Assembly (NCBI GenBank): GCA_029263115.1
Contig: JAJCYC010000336.1
Span: 1-36,058, forward strand
DNA from: Pseudonocardia sp.
Lineage (GTDB): Bacteria; Actinomycetota; Actinomycetes; Mycobacteriales; Pseudonocardiaceae
DNA length: 36,058 bases
Direction: 5' to 3'
The notes under the pieces are model-generated. The model did no database searches and was not told the origin of the DNA. It saw only the letters and a program-made list of their open reading frames with translations. The translations under genes and the position numbers were made by a program. Of this stretch, positions 7,587 to 16,304 are shown piece after piece (the first letter of the stretch is position 1; each line of letters starts with the position of its first letter).

Positions 7587-9986
7587 TCAGTGCGGCCAGG
7601 TCCAGCCCGCGATCTCCGGGTCGTCCTCGCCGTGCTCACGGGTATAGGCACGCGCGGCCAGCCGGGCATCCTCCATCCGCTGGCGCAGCACGGCCGCGGA
7701 CTCGGCCAACCCGGGCACCCGGTCGATCACGTCCATGACCAGGTGGAAGCGGTCGAGGTCGTTGAGCATCACCATGTCGAACGGCGTGGTGGTGGTGCCC
7801 TCCTCCTTGTAGCCGCGGACGTGGATGTTGTGGTGGTTGGTCCGCCGGTAGGTCAGCCGATGGATCAACGTCGGGTAGCCGTGGAAGGCGAAGATCACCG
7901 GCTTGTCCGTGGTGAACAGGGCGTCGAACGCCGCGTCGGACAGGCCGTGTGGGTGCTCGGAGTCCGGTTGCAGCCGCATCAGGTCGACCACGTTGACCAC
8001 CCGCACCGCCAGACCGGGCAGATGCCGGCGCAGCAGGTCGGCGGCGGCCAGGGTCTCGCACGTGGGGACGTCCCCGGCGCAGGCCAGCACCACGTCCGGT
8101 TCGCTGGTTGAGTTGCCCATCGGGGTGCTGGCCCAGTCCCAGATCCCCAGACCCTGGATGCAGTGCGCGATGGCCTCGTCCGGGCCGAGGTAGGTCAGTG
8201 CGGGCTGTTTGCCGGCCACGATGACGTTGACGTAGTGCCGGCTGCGCAGGCAGTGGTCGGCCACCGAGAGCAGGGTGTTGGTGTCCGGGGGCAGGTAGAC
8301 CCGGACGATCTCGGATTTCTTGTTCACCACGTGGTCGAGGAACCCGGGGTCCTGGTGGGAGAAGCCGTTGTGGTCCTGGCGCCATACGTGGGAGGAGAGC
8401 AGGTAGTTCAGCGACGCGATGGGTGGTCGCCACGGGATGTCCCGGGTGACCTTGAGCCATTTGGCGTGCTGGTTGAGCATCGAGTCGATGATGTGGATGA
8501 ACGCCTCGTAGCAGTTGAACAGCCCGTGCCGGCCGGTCAGCAGGTAGCCCTCCAGCCAGCCTTGGCACAGGTGCTCGGAGAGCACCTCCATCACCCGGCC
8601 GTCCAGCGCGAGGTGGTCGTCGCCGGGCCGGGTCTCGGCGTTCCAGGCCCGGTCGGTCACCTCGAACACGGCATCCAGCCGGTTGGAGGCGGTCTCGTCC
8701 GGGCCGAACAGCCGGAACCGGTCCGGGTTCGCCACGATCACGTCGCGTAGCAGCCGGCCCAGCACCCGGGTGGCCTCGCTGGTCTCGGCGCCCGGCCGCT
8801 GCACCGGCACCGTGTGCCGGCGGAAATCGGGCAAGTCGAGCGGGCGCAGCAGCTGTCCGCCGTTGGCGTGTGGGTTGGCGCTCATCCGTCGGGTGCCGGT
8901 GGGGGCGAGCGCGCGCAGCTCGGGCACCAGCCGGCCGGTGGCGTCGAACAGCTCCTCGGGCCGGTAGGACCGCAGCCATTGCTCCAGCGCGGCGCGGTGC
9001 CCGGCGTCATCCCGGGTCCGGGACAGCGGCACCTGGTGGGACCGGAAGGTGCCCTCCACCGGCAGCCCGTCGACCTCGGCCGGGCCGGTCCAGCCCTTCG
9101 GGGTTCGTAGCACGATCATCGGCCAGGCCGGCCGGGTGGTGCGTCCGTACCGGCGAGCCCACCGCTGGATGCCCGCGATCCGGTCGAGCACCCGGTCCAG
9201 GGTCGCCGCGAGCTGCCGGTGCACCGAGTCGGGGTCGTCGCCGGACACCAGGTGCGGCTCGTAGCCGTAGCCGGTGAGCAGCGCCTCCAACTCCTCCGGA
9301 GCGATCCGGTCCAGCAGGGTCGGGTTGGCGATCTTGTACCCGTTGAGGTGCAGCACCGGCAGTACGGCGCCGTCGCGGGCCGGGTCGAGGAACTTGTTCG
9401 AGTGCCAGCTCGCGGCGAGCGGCCCGGTCTCGGCCTCGCCGTCGCCGACCACGCACACCGCCAGCAGGTCGGGGTTGTCCAGCACCGCGCCGAAGGCATG
9501 CACAAGCGAGTAGCCGAGCTCGCCGCCCTCGTGGATCGAGCCCGGGGTCTCCGGCGCGACGTGGCTGGGGATGCCGCCGGGGAAGGAGAACTGGCGGAAG
9601 AGCGCGCGCAGCCCGTCCTCGTCCTCGGTGATCGCGGGGTAGACCTCGCTGTAGGTGCCCTCGAGGTAGGCGTTGGCGACCAGCCCCGGGCCACCGTGAC
9701 CCGGTCCGGTCACGTAGAGCACGTCGAGATCGCGGTGCCGGATGGCCCGGTTCAGGTGCGTGTAGATCAGGTTGAGGCCGGGTGTGGTGCCCCAGTGACC
9801 GAGCAGCCGCGGCTTGACGTGCTCCGCGCGCAGCGGCTCGCGCAGCAGCGGGTTGTCCAGCAGGTAGATCTGCCCGACCGACAGGTAGTTGGCCGCCCGC
9901 TAGTAGGCATCCACCAGGCGAAGCTGCTCGTGGTCGAGCGGCCGGGCACAAGGCTCCTCGATCATGTGAGCCGTACCGATCGTCAT
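7587..9986 (-). pseudogene. xfp: Phosphoketolase interrupted by an in-frame TAG at codon 29
   Basis: Xylulose-5-phosphate/fructose-6-phosphate phosphoketolase, a thiamine-diphosphate enzyme making acetyl phosphate and glyceraldehyde-3-phosphate. The reading frame spans 799 codons, the full family length, from ATG at 9986 (MTIGTAHMIEEP). At 9900-9902 a TAG replaces the tryptophan of the conserved [16 protein letters not shown] motif. After it the frame is intact for 770 codons, including [23 protein letters not shown], the ThDP/Mg region [19 protein letters not shown] and [11 protein letters not shown]. The ATG overlaps the stop of the membrane protein upstream (ATGA). A start downstream of the TAG would delete the N-terminal substrate region. 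It could be a true nonsense mutation, a suppressed amber or a base error. Confidence 0.93.
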
Positions 9987-10345
9987 GAAACCAAACCTCG
10001 CCTTCTGAACCTACCCGGCTCTCGGGTCTGCCGGTGGCTATGCCTGGCCATGAGCTTGTCGGCGATCAGCCAGAGCAGACCCAGCATGAACCACCCGGCA
10101 CCGAATACGACGAATCCGGCAAGCACGCCCACGATGGACGGATTGAGCTGGCTCCCCGTGTTGGGCGTGGATCCGGCGGTGGTGACAACGCCACCGGCCC
10201 AGATGCCGGCGGCGCACCCCGCCCACGTCGCTGCCAGGGCGGTCGCCAGCGCGGCTACGCCGACCAGGATCAGGACCGCGGCGGCAATGCGGTCCGATCG
10301 TCGGTCCGGCGCGGGGACCGGGTTTCGAACCTTGTGGATGTTCAT
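9983..10345 (-). CDS. Small two-helix membrane protein
   Basis: A 120-residue protein that I do not recognise at family level. Helix 1 is about residues 20-50 (AAAVLILVGVAALATALAATWAG). Helix 2 is about 72-98 (SIVGVLAGFVVFGAGWFMLG). A basic N-terminus and a basic C-terminal tail (ARHSHRQTREPGRFRRR) flank them, suggesting both ends face the cytosol. The ATG at 10345 lies 7 bp after the USP stop, and its own stop overlaps the phosphoketolase ATG, so it is translationally locked into this operon. The WFMLGLLWLIADKL motif resembles the second helix of the Rv1733c-like protein at 25287 (ALGLLWLLVERLLL), so a shared ancestry of the second helix is possible. Function unknown. Confidence 0.75.
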   Translation of the reverse strand: MNIHKVRNPVPAPDRRSDRIAAAVLILVGVAALATALAATWAGCAAGIWAGGVVTTAGSTPNTGSQLNPSIVGVLAGFVVFGAGWFMLGLLWLIADKLMARHSHRQTREPGRFRRRGLVS

Positions 10346-10352
10346 GCCGGTG

Positions 10353-10847
10353 TCAGGTCGATGCGGCGGTGACCCGCTCGTCGGGCATGGTCGGCGTTGT
10401 CGCTGGCACCGGTACGACCGTGACCGGACAGTGGGCGTGCAGCACGCACTGCAGGCTTACCGAGCCCAGGACCATGCTGGCGAACCCGCCGTGGCCCCGG
10501 TTGCCGACGACGAGCAGCTGCGCGTTGTGCGCGGCGTCCAGCAGCACCGCGGCGGCGTTGCCCCCGATCGCGCGCACCCGCACCACGGCGGCGCCGGCGT
10601 CGCCGAGGTTGGCCCGTGCGGCCGCGACGATCTGCTCGACCCGGGTGAACACCGCGTCCCGGACCTCCTCGACCGAGGGGCCCATGGACCAGCCGGGAAC
10701 GGCCGGGCCGGGCCAGAAGTCCGGCAGCGCGAACGCCCCGACCACGTCGACCTCGGCGCCCCGGATCGCGCCCTCCCGCAGCGCGTGCTCCAGCGCCGCC
10801 CGGCCGCCGGCCGAGTCGTCCACGCCCACCACGATCCGCTCGGTCAT
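10353..10847 (-). CDS. Single-domain universal stress protein
   Basis: A 164-residue single UspA domain. It opens MTERIVVGVDDSAGGRAALE and has an exact G-2x-G-9x-G-S motif (GNRGHGGFASMVLGS) followed by HAHCPVTVVPV, so ATP binding is likely. The ATG at 10847 follows GGGAGG; an adjacent GTG at 10850 is an alternative. It is the first gene of the operon USP > membrane protein > phosphoketolase > acetate kinase, with an 8-bp gap to the next gene. A divergent DosR-type box pair 100-130 bp upstream lies between it and the GAPDH-like gene. It is closely similar in layout to the USP at 21338, including the long segment before the ATP motif. Confidence 0.92.
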   Translation of the reverse strand: MTERIVVGVDDSAGGRAALEHALREGAIRGAEVDVVGAFALPDFWPGPAVPGWSMGPSVEEVRDAVFTRVEQIVAAARANLGDAGAAVVRVRAIGGNAAAVLLDAAHNAQLLVVGNRGHGGFASMVLGSVSLQCVLHAHCPVTVVPVPATTPTMPDERVTAAST

Positions 10848-10943
10848 CACGAACCTCCCGTCAGGCGGGCCGCCTATCGGCCCGGACAGCGCCTGCACCG
10901 GCGCGTCGAGGTCAAGGGTGCGTTCGTGCAGCGGTCGGCGGCA

Positions 10944-10979
10944 CGGTCATGGGTCCCGAAGACCCCGGCCGAAGGTCCT
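10944..10979. promoter_or_regulatory. DosR-type box pair between usp/xfp operon and gapdh-like gene
   Basis: On the minus strand 10966-10979 reads AGGAC CTTC GGCCG, one mismatch per half from GGGAC-N4-GNCCC. 10944-10957 reads GGGAC CCAT GACCG, with a perfect left half and one mismatch on the right. Centres are 22 bp apart. They lie in the 238-bp spacer between the divergent genes starting at 10847 and 11086. Confidence 0.6.
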
Positions 10980-11085
10980 GCCCCGGACCCGACGGCGGCC
11001 CGTCTGATCGCGCCCAACGACCCGATTGCCGGGGCGGCGCGGACGAGCACGATCGGCGGACCAGTCGAAACGAGCGGAGGACGCC

Positions 11086-12123
11086 ATGCGCACCCGGGTA
11101 GGCATTGACGGCATGGGTCAGGTGGGGCGTGCACTGTTGCGCGTCGTGAACGACTACCCCGACCGCGCGTTCGAGGTGGTGGCCGTCAACGACTCCGGGT
11201 CGGTCGACGGGCCGGTATCCTTGGAGACGCTCGCGCACCTGCTCCGACACGACCCGCCGTCCGCGCGACCGCCCGGCCGGATCGAGACCGGGCATAACCA
11301 GCTGGCCCTCGACGGGCGGCCGGTCCAAGTGCTGAGCGAGCCCGGTCCCGGGACGCCGCCGTGGGCCGATCTCGGGGTGGACATCGTCGTCGACGCCGCC
11401 GGTGGCCGGACGCCCGACCGCGCCGCGGCCCACTTGGCCGCCGGTGCCCGCAAGGTCGTGCTCGCCGGACCGGGCAGTGCCGCGCAGGTCACCGTGGCGA
11501 TCGGGATCAACGAGGACGACTACGAACCGTCGAGCCACCGGGTGGTCGCGAACGCCTCCGGCGCCGCCGCCTGTGCGGCGGCCATGATCACCGTCCTGCA
11601 CCGGGGTTTCGGAATCCGGCGCGGCCTGGTGACCACGGTCCGCGGGGACACCGAAGTGGACGACCGACCCGACGCCCTACGCCGCGAGCTGGGCCGCTCC
11701 CACCCGACACCGTTGGCGGTCATCCCGCGGACCAGCGACGTGATCAGGGCACTCGACGCGGCCACCCCGGAACTGGCCGGTCGGCTCAACGGCATGGCGC
11801 TGCGGGTGCCGATGGCCGACGCCTCGATTACGGACCTGACCGTGCAACTGAACGAGGTCGCGACCCCGGGGCAGGTGAACCGGGCCTTCGCCGAGGCGGC
11901 CCGTGGCCCGCTGAAGTCGATCCTGCGCTACGCCACCGAGCCGCTGATCTCCACCGACGTCGTCGGTGACCCCGCGTCCTGCGTGTTCGACGCCGGCTTG
12001 ACGACGACTTCGGGGACGATGGCGAAGGTCCTCGGTTGGTACGACCAGCTGGCCGGCCAGGCGCATCGCACGGTGGAGCTGGTCGACCTGGTCGCCCGCA
12101 TGCTGCCGGAGGTGCGGTCGTGA
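11086..12123 (+). CDS. GAPDH-fold paralogue lacking the catalytic Cys and His
   Basis: A 345-residue protein clearly built on glyceraldehyde-3-phosphate dehydrogenase. It has an N-terminal Rossmann G-x-G-x-x-G variant (GIDGMGQVGR), AVND near residue 33, LGVDIVVDAAGGR, KVVLAGPG, a C-terminal TSGTMAKVLGWYD, and usual length. The active-site run S-C-T-T-N-C is replaced by S-G-A-A-A-C: residue 159, the nucleophile, is glycine and only the second cysteine (C163) remains. The catalytic histidine position (usually T-T-V-H) reads TTVRGDT. Phosphorylating GAPDH activity therefore looks impossible. NAD binding or a regulatory role is conceivable. The ATG at 11086 follows GGAGG. Its stop overlaps the GTG of the nitroreductase. 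Confidence 0.88.
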   Translation: MRTRVGIDGMGQVGRALLRVVNDYPDRAFEVVAVNDSGSVDGPVSLETLAHLLRHDPPSARPPGRIETGHNQLALDGRPVQVLSEPGPGTPPWADLGVDIVVDAAGGRTPDRAAAHLAAGARKVVLAGPGSAAQVTVAIGINEDDYEPSSHRVVANASGAAACAAAMITVLHRGFGIRRGLVTTVRGDTEVDDRPDALRRELGRSHPTPLAVIPRTSDVIRALDAATPELAGRLNGMALRVPMADASITDLTVQLNEVATPGQVNRAFAEAARGPLKSILRYATEPLISTDVVGDPASCVFDAGLTTTSGTMAKVLGWYDQLAGQAHRTVELVDLVARMLPEVRS

Positions 12124-13103
12124 TCGTCGAGACCGTTTCCGAGAAGTCGGTGCTGGCCGCGCTGGACCTGGCCTGCTGTGCGCCGTCGGTGCACAACAGC
12201 CAGCCCTGGCTGTGGCGATTGGGCCCCGGTGTCATTCACCTCTACTCCGACCCCCGGCGTTGGCTGACGGCGACCGACCCGGATGCCCGTGACCTGGTGC
12301 TCAGCTGCGGCGCCGTGCTGCACCACCTGACCGTCGCGCTGGTCGCCACCGAGATCGGGTCGGTGGTGCATCGGCTGCCCAACCGCGCGGAGCCTGACCA
12401 CCTGGCCGCCGTCGAGCTGATGCCGGGAACCAGCACGGCGACCGACCTGGAACTCGCCGCAGCGATCTCCCGGCGTCGCACCGACCGCCGCCGGTTCGCC
12501 GACTGGCCGCAGCCCGCCGGGCACCTGGATCTGCTGACCAGGGCGGCCGCCGGACAGGGTGCGCTGCTGCGTGCGGTGACCGAGCCGACCCAGCGACGCC
12601 TGTTGGCCGCCGCGATCGACTACGCTGCGGTGGAGCAGGACTCCACCCCGGGCTACCCGACGGAGATCGGCCTGTGGAGTGGCGGGCGGGCTGCGGCGTG
12701 CGGCGTGCCGGCGGCGAACGTGCCCCGGTCCGGGAACGACGCCATGGTGCTGCCGATGCGCCGCTGGGCTGACGGTGATCTGGTCCAGCGCCGCTCCGGC
12801 GAGGATGGTGCGACGATCCTGGTGCTCGGGACGTCGTCGGACGACCGGCTCTCCCAGCTGCGGGCGGGGGAGGCGTGCAGCGCGGTGCTGCTGGCCGCCA
12901 CCGGTCTCGGTCTGGCCAGCAGCGTGCTGAGTCAGCCGCTCGAGATACCGGCCACCCGCCGCCTGGTTCGGGACGGCGTGCTCGGCGGCACGCTGTGCCC
13001 GCAGCTGGTGATCCGGGTGGGCTGGCCACCGGCGGGCGCCCCGCCGCTGCCGGCGACCCCGCGACGGCCGGTGTCCGAGCTCCTGCGGCCGACCTCGGAG
13101 TGA
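12120..13103 (+). CDS. Acg/Rv3131-type nitroreductase family protein
   Basis: A 327-residue second Acg-family protein. It carries the signature A-P-S-V-H-N-S-Q-P-W near residue 21, RRRTDRRRFADW near residue 118, and LLAATGLGLASSVLSQPLEIP near the C-terminus. The GTG at 12120 overlaps the GAPDH-like stop by GTGA and is preceded by GGAGG, so translation is coupled. It differs much from the copy at 957 outside the signature blocks, so it is not a recent duplicate. Like Acg it may bind or store flavin; the reaction is unknown. The following permease starts 8 bp downstream. Confidence 0.9.
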   Translation: MIVETVSEKSVLAALDLACCAPSVHNSQPWLWRLGPGVIHLYSDPRRWLTATDPDARDLVLSCGAVLHHLTVALVATEIGSVVHRLPNRAEPDHLAAVELMPGTSTATDLELAAAISRRRTDRRRFADWPQPAGHLDLLTRAAAGQGALLRAVTEPTQRRLLAAAIDYAAVEQDSTPGYPTEIGLWSGGRAAACGVPAANVPRSGNDAMVLPMRRWADGDLVQRRSGEDGATILVLGTSSDDRLSQLRAGEACSAVLLAATGLGLASSVLSQPLEIPATRRLVRDGVLGGTLCPQLVIRVGWPPAGAPPLPATPRRPVSELLRPTSE

Positions 13104-13110
13104 GTGCGCG

Positions 13111-14334
13111 ATGTCGGCACTCACCGAACGGGAGGCCGCGCGGATCGCGTTCCGGGCGTTGCGCGCCAACCGGTTGCGCTCGGCGCTGACCACCCTGGGC
13201 ATCGTCATCGGCATCGCAGCCGTGATCATCGGTGTCGCCTTGGGCAACGGGGTACAGGCGTTCTTCGACGACGTCGTGGGCCCGTTGACCACGCAGATCA
13301 CCGTCCGGTCGATGACCAACGTGGCCGGCGGCCGCCAGGTGCACGAGCTCGACGACGCGGATGCGGCCGCGCTGGCCGATCCGGTCGCGGCCCCGGATAT
13401 CGCCAGCGTGACCCCAATGGTCACCGGCGGCGCGGTGGCCCGGATCGGCACCCGGACGCGGCGGATCAACGTCCTGGGCACGCGGGCGAACTACTTCCCG
13501 GTGACCGATCGGGACCTGGTCGCCGGCCGGTTCTTCGACGACGCGGAGGAGGCCGATGCCAGCCGGGTCGCCGTGCTCGGACCGGTACCGGCGCGGGAGC
13601 TGTTCGGCGGCGACGGGTCGGCGGCGGTGGGGGAGTCGGTGCGCCTGGGCCGCCAGACGTTCACCGTGGTCGGGGTGGTCACCTCGAACAGCCAGCAGGA
13701 CGACGTCGCGGTGCTGCCGTTGGCGGCCGCTCGCGCCTACATGTTCGGCGACCGGGGCACCTTGGACCAGATCGTGGTGCAGGCCGCCGACGTCACCGCT
13801 GTGGACGCCGCCGAGGTGGAGCTGGGCCTGGTGCTGGACGCCCGCCATCGCATCTCCGACCCCACCGAGCGGGACTACGAGACGATCTCGCTGCGCAGCC
13901 TGATCGAGTAGCGCGAGCAGTTCCTGAGCGCACTGCGGGGGTTCATCGGGGCGGTGGCCACGATATCGCTGCTGGTCGGCGGGATCGGGGTGGCCAACAT
14001 CATGCTGGTCTCGGTCACCGAGCGGACCCGGGAGATCGGGCTGCGACGCGCGGTCGGGGCCACCCGCAAGGCGATCATGCGACAGTTCCTCACCGAGTCC
14101 AGCGTGCTGGCGGTGGCCGTCGGCACCGTGGGCGTGCTGTTCGGCGTGACGCTGTGCTGGCTCGCCCAGGTGTACTTCCCCCGGTTCGTGCCGAACTTCC
14201 CGGCGCCGGTGGTGTCAATGGGTTCGGTACTGGTGTCGTTCGCGATCAGCGCGGTGGTCGGACTGGTCGCCGGCGTGTACCCGGCGGCCCGGGCCGCCCG
14301 GATGCGCCCCATCGAGGCGCTGCACTACGAGTAG
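13111..14334 (+). pseudogene. MacB/FtsX-type ABC permease with in-frame TAG at codon 267
   Basis: A 407-codon frame for an ABC permease of the MacB type. A first helix follows ALRANRLRSALTTLGIVIGIAAVIIGVALG. A periplasmic MacB_PCD-like domain spans about residues 60-260, and an FtsX domain follows (ATISLLVGGIGVANIMLVSV, TERTREIGLRRAVGAT, then AARMRPIEALHYE). At 13909-13911 a TAG follows RSLIE, and the frame continues without shift into REQFLSALRGF. A CAG (Gln) to TAG change is the simplest explanation. The stop separates helix 1 plus the extracytoplasmic domain from helices 2-4. No ATPase or MacA partner is adjacent. It lies 8 bp after the nitroreductase. It could be a nonsense mutant or a read-through gene. 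Confidence 0.85.
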
Positions 14335-14370
14335 CGGACCTCGGCCGGATCCGGGCCGTCCCGGCGGATC

Positions 14371-14406
14371 GGGGCCGATGGCCCACCGGGACGGGACCCC
14401 GGTCCC
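14371..14406 (+). promoter_or_regulatory. DosR-type box pair before the CBS gene
   Basis: 14393-14406 reads GGGAC CCCG GTCCC, a perfect palindromic match. 14371-14384 reads GGGGC CGAT GGCCC with one mismatch. Centres are 22 bp apart, the nearer about 84 bp before the ATG at 14484. This argues that the CBS gene has its own promoter despite following the permease. Confidence 0.78.
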
Positions 14407-14483
14407 TGGTCAGGCATCGCCACTCCGGGCCACCCTGGTCAGCAGGTCCGCCGGCCCGTGGCGGACGCGAGGAGGTCACTCGA

Positions 14484-14945
14484 ATGAAGTTGACTGCGCC
14501 CACGCCCGGACCCCGACCGACCCGGGTGACGGAGGTGATGACCAGACCGTTCACCTCGGTCCGGCCGCACATGCGGCCCGCCGACGCCGCTTCCCGGATG
14601 CGACACCACGGCGTGCACACCGCGCCGGTGCTGACCGCGGAGGGGCACCTGGTGGGCGTCCTGTCGCTATCCGACCTACCGAAACCCGGGTCGGCCTGGC
14701 CCGTGGACGACGATGAGCCCGCCCGGACCAGCCCGGGAAGCACCGTGGCCGACCTGATGAGCCCCCACGCGGTGACGGTGTCTCCGGACACCGAGATCAC
14801 CGAGGCCGCAGAGATCATGCGGCGGCGCGGACTGCACTGGCTGGTCGTCGTGGACGAGCAGCGACACGTGGTCGGTGTGCTCAGTCGATCCGAGCTCCCC
14901 ACCGGCGGTATGCCTCGGCCCCGGCCGTTGGCGGACGTCCCCTGA
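14484..14945 (+). CDS. CBS-domain pair protein, Hrp1-like
   Basis: A 153-residue protein made of two CBS domains. CBS1 runs from VTEVMTRPFTSVRPHMRPADAASRM to HLVGVLSLSDL. CBS2 runs from VADLMSPHAVTVSPDTEITEAAEIM to HVVGVLSRSEL. CBS pairs bind adenosyl nucleotides. The family includes hypoxic response protein 1 (Rv2626c), a strongly DosR-induced mycobacterial protein; no CxxC zinc motif is visible here. The ATG at 14484 follows GGAGG. A perfect DosR-type box lies about 80 bp upstream. The USP pseudogene follows after 28 bp, so both were probably one transcript. The function in dormancy is unknown even in the reference species. Confidence 0.88.
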   Translation: MKLTAPTPGPRPTRVTEVMTRPFTSVRPHMRPADAASRMRHHGVHTAPVLTAEGHLVGVLSLSDLPKPGSAWPVDDDEPARTSPGSTVADLMSPHAVTVSPDTEITEAAEIMRRRGLHWLVVVDEQRHVVGVLSRSELPTGGMPRPRPLADVP

Positions 14946-14973
14946 CCGACAGGACTGGAGAAGAGGAGCAGGA

Positions 14974-15855
14974 GTGACGGTCACCAGCGGCAAGCGACCG
15001 ATCGTGGTCGGGATCGACGGATCGAGGTCGGCGGAGAACGCCACCCGCTGGGCGGCCGGTTAGGCCCGGGCGGCGCCACCTTCCGCTCAGCCTGGTGCAC
15101 GCCTACCCGTGGGCCGAACGTCTCCGCAAGACTGGAAAGCCCCAGCCGGGTTGCCCGCCGAGGAGCTGTTCCGCCGCCAGGCACACGACTTCCTGGAGAG
15201 TGCGCAGGCACAGGTCCGGGCGGCCGCGCCGGAGATCGAAGTGACCACCGAAGTGGTCGATGCCCGACCGGTCGAGCTGCTGACCAGCCGGGCATCCGGC
15301 GCCGAGCTGGTGGTGCTGGGCAGCCGCGGTCTGGGTGGGGTGAGCGGTTTGCTGCTCGGCTCGGTCGCCGTCGGGCTGGCCTCGCACGCCCCGTGCCCCG
15401 TCGTGATCGTGCGCGGAGAGGTCGCCGAGGACCCGGATGCGCCGGTGGTGCTGGGGCTGGAGTACAGCTCGCACAACGACGGGATCCTCGCCTTCGGCTA
15501 CGACTACGCCGCGATGCACCGCGCGCCACTGCTCGTGGTGCGCGCCTGGGCCGACACGGTGATCGACCCGGCGACCGCCCTGTTCCTCGACGAGGAAGCG
15601 ATCCGCGAGGACGAGCACCTTCAGCTCGCCGAGCAACTGGTCGGCTGGCGGGAGAAGTACCCGGACGTCGCCACCCGCACCCAGGTGATCATCGACCGGC
15701 CGGCGCACGCGCTGCTCGAGGCGAGCAAGGGCGCCCGCATCGTCCTGGTGGGCGCTCGCGGACGCGGCGGCATGGCCGGGCTGCTGCTCGGCTCCACCAG
15801 CCAGGCACTGATCCACCGCGCCACCTGCCCGGTCGCCGTGGTGCACAACCGGTAA
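14974..15855 (+). pseudogene. Tandem universal stress protein with TAG and two compensating frameshifts
   Basis: A two-domain USP. It starts at GTG 14974 after AGGAGCAGGA with RPIVVGIDGSRSAENATRWAAG. A TAG at 15061-15063 is codon 30, where family members have Q or E. From about 15066 to 15140 the conserved sequence (LPLSLVHAYPWAE) is in another frame, then the first frame resumes at AEELFRRQAHDF. That implies one added and one lost base. The rest is intact, with exact ATP motifs in both domains (GSRGLGGVSGLLLGS and GARGRGGMAGLLLGS). Re-initiation would give a protein missing the first strand and its DGS loop. It resembles the fragment at 30886 closely in domain 1. Confidence 0.85.
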
Positions 15856-15946
15856 CCGGTCGGGACAACCGGCGAGGACGGCCTTCGTCCACGGCTCTCC
15901 AAACCCGCGACGTCTCCGGGCCTGACGGTCGATCGGCGGGTGCTGA

Positions 15947-15960
15947 GGGGCCGAAGTCCT
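15947..15960 (+). promoter_or_regulatory. Possible weak DosR-type box before the SHOCT gene
   Basis: GGGGC CGAA GTCCT has one mismatch per half from GGGAC-N4-GNCCC. It lies 87 bp before the ATG at 16047, the same distance as stronger sites in this window. No convincing partner at 22 bp is seen. Confidence 0.35.
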
Positions 15961-16046
15961 CTGGTTCGCCAGGTCGGCGAGGGACAGATTTGGGTTCGTG
16001 GACCGGCGTCGGACGACGCGGGACGAAATGGGAGCAGGTGGTCAGG

Positions 16047-16304
16047 ATGATGTGGGGCTACGACGGTTCGGGTTGGGGACCCTGGCTCGGCATGGGTTTC
16101 GGGATGATCGTGTTCTGGGGGTTGATCATCGCCGGTGGGATCGCACTGGTGCGCTATACCGGTAGCTCTCGGGACCGCCGCGAGTCCGCCGAAAGCGGCG
16201 GCCGTGGCGGTCCCGAGCAGGTCCTGGCGGATCGGTTCGCCCGCGGCGAGATCGACGAGGACGAGTACCGGACGCGGCGTCTGCTTCTGGGCGAGGGCCG
16301 GTGA
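16047..16304 (+). CDS. Small membrane protein with SHOCT domain
   Basis: An 85-residue protein. It has a Gly/Trp-rich N-terminus MMWGYDGSGWGPWLGMG, one membrane helix at about residues 17-37 (GFGMIVFWGLIIAGGIALVRY), a charged linker, and a C-terminal SHOCT motif (QVLADRFARGEIDEDEYRTRRLLL). SHOCT is a short oligomerisation module found at the ends of many small membrane proteins. The start is the first of two consecutive ATGs; GGAGCAGG lies upstream. The stop overlaps the GTG of the DUF305 gene, so the two are coupled. SHOCT and DUF305 genes often travel together with copper-handling genes, which is the best functional hint, not proof. Confidence 0.85.
   Translation: MMWGYDGSGWGPWLGMGFGMIVFWGLIIAGGIALVRYTGSSRDRRESAESGGRGGPEQVLADRFARGEIDEDEYRTRRLLLGEGR

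Noticed and set aside
9219-11108. 629-codon plus-strand frame opposite phosphoketolase and USP
   Set aside because: No motif, no ribosome site, and it overlaps four recognised minus-strand genes.
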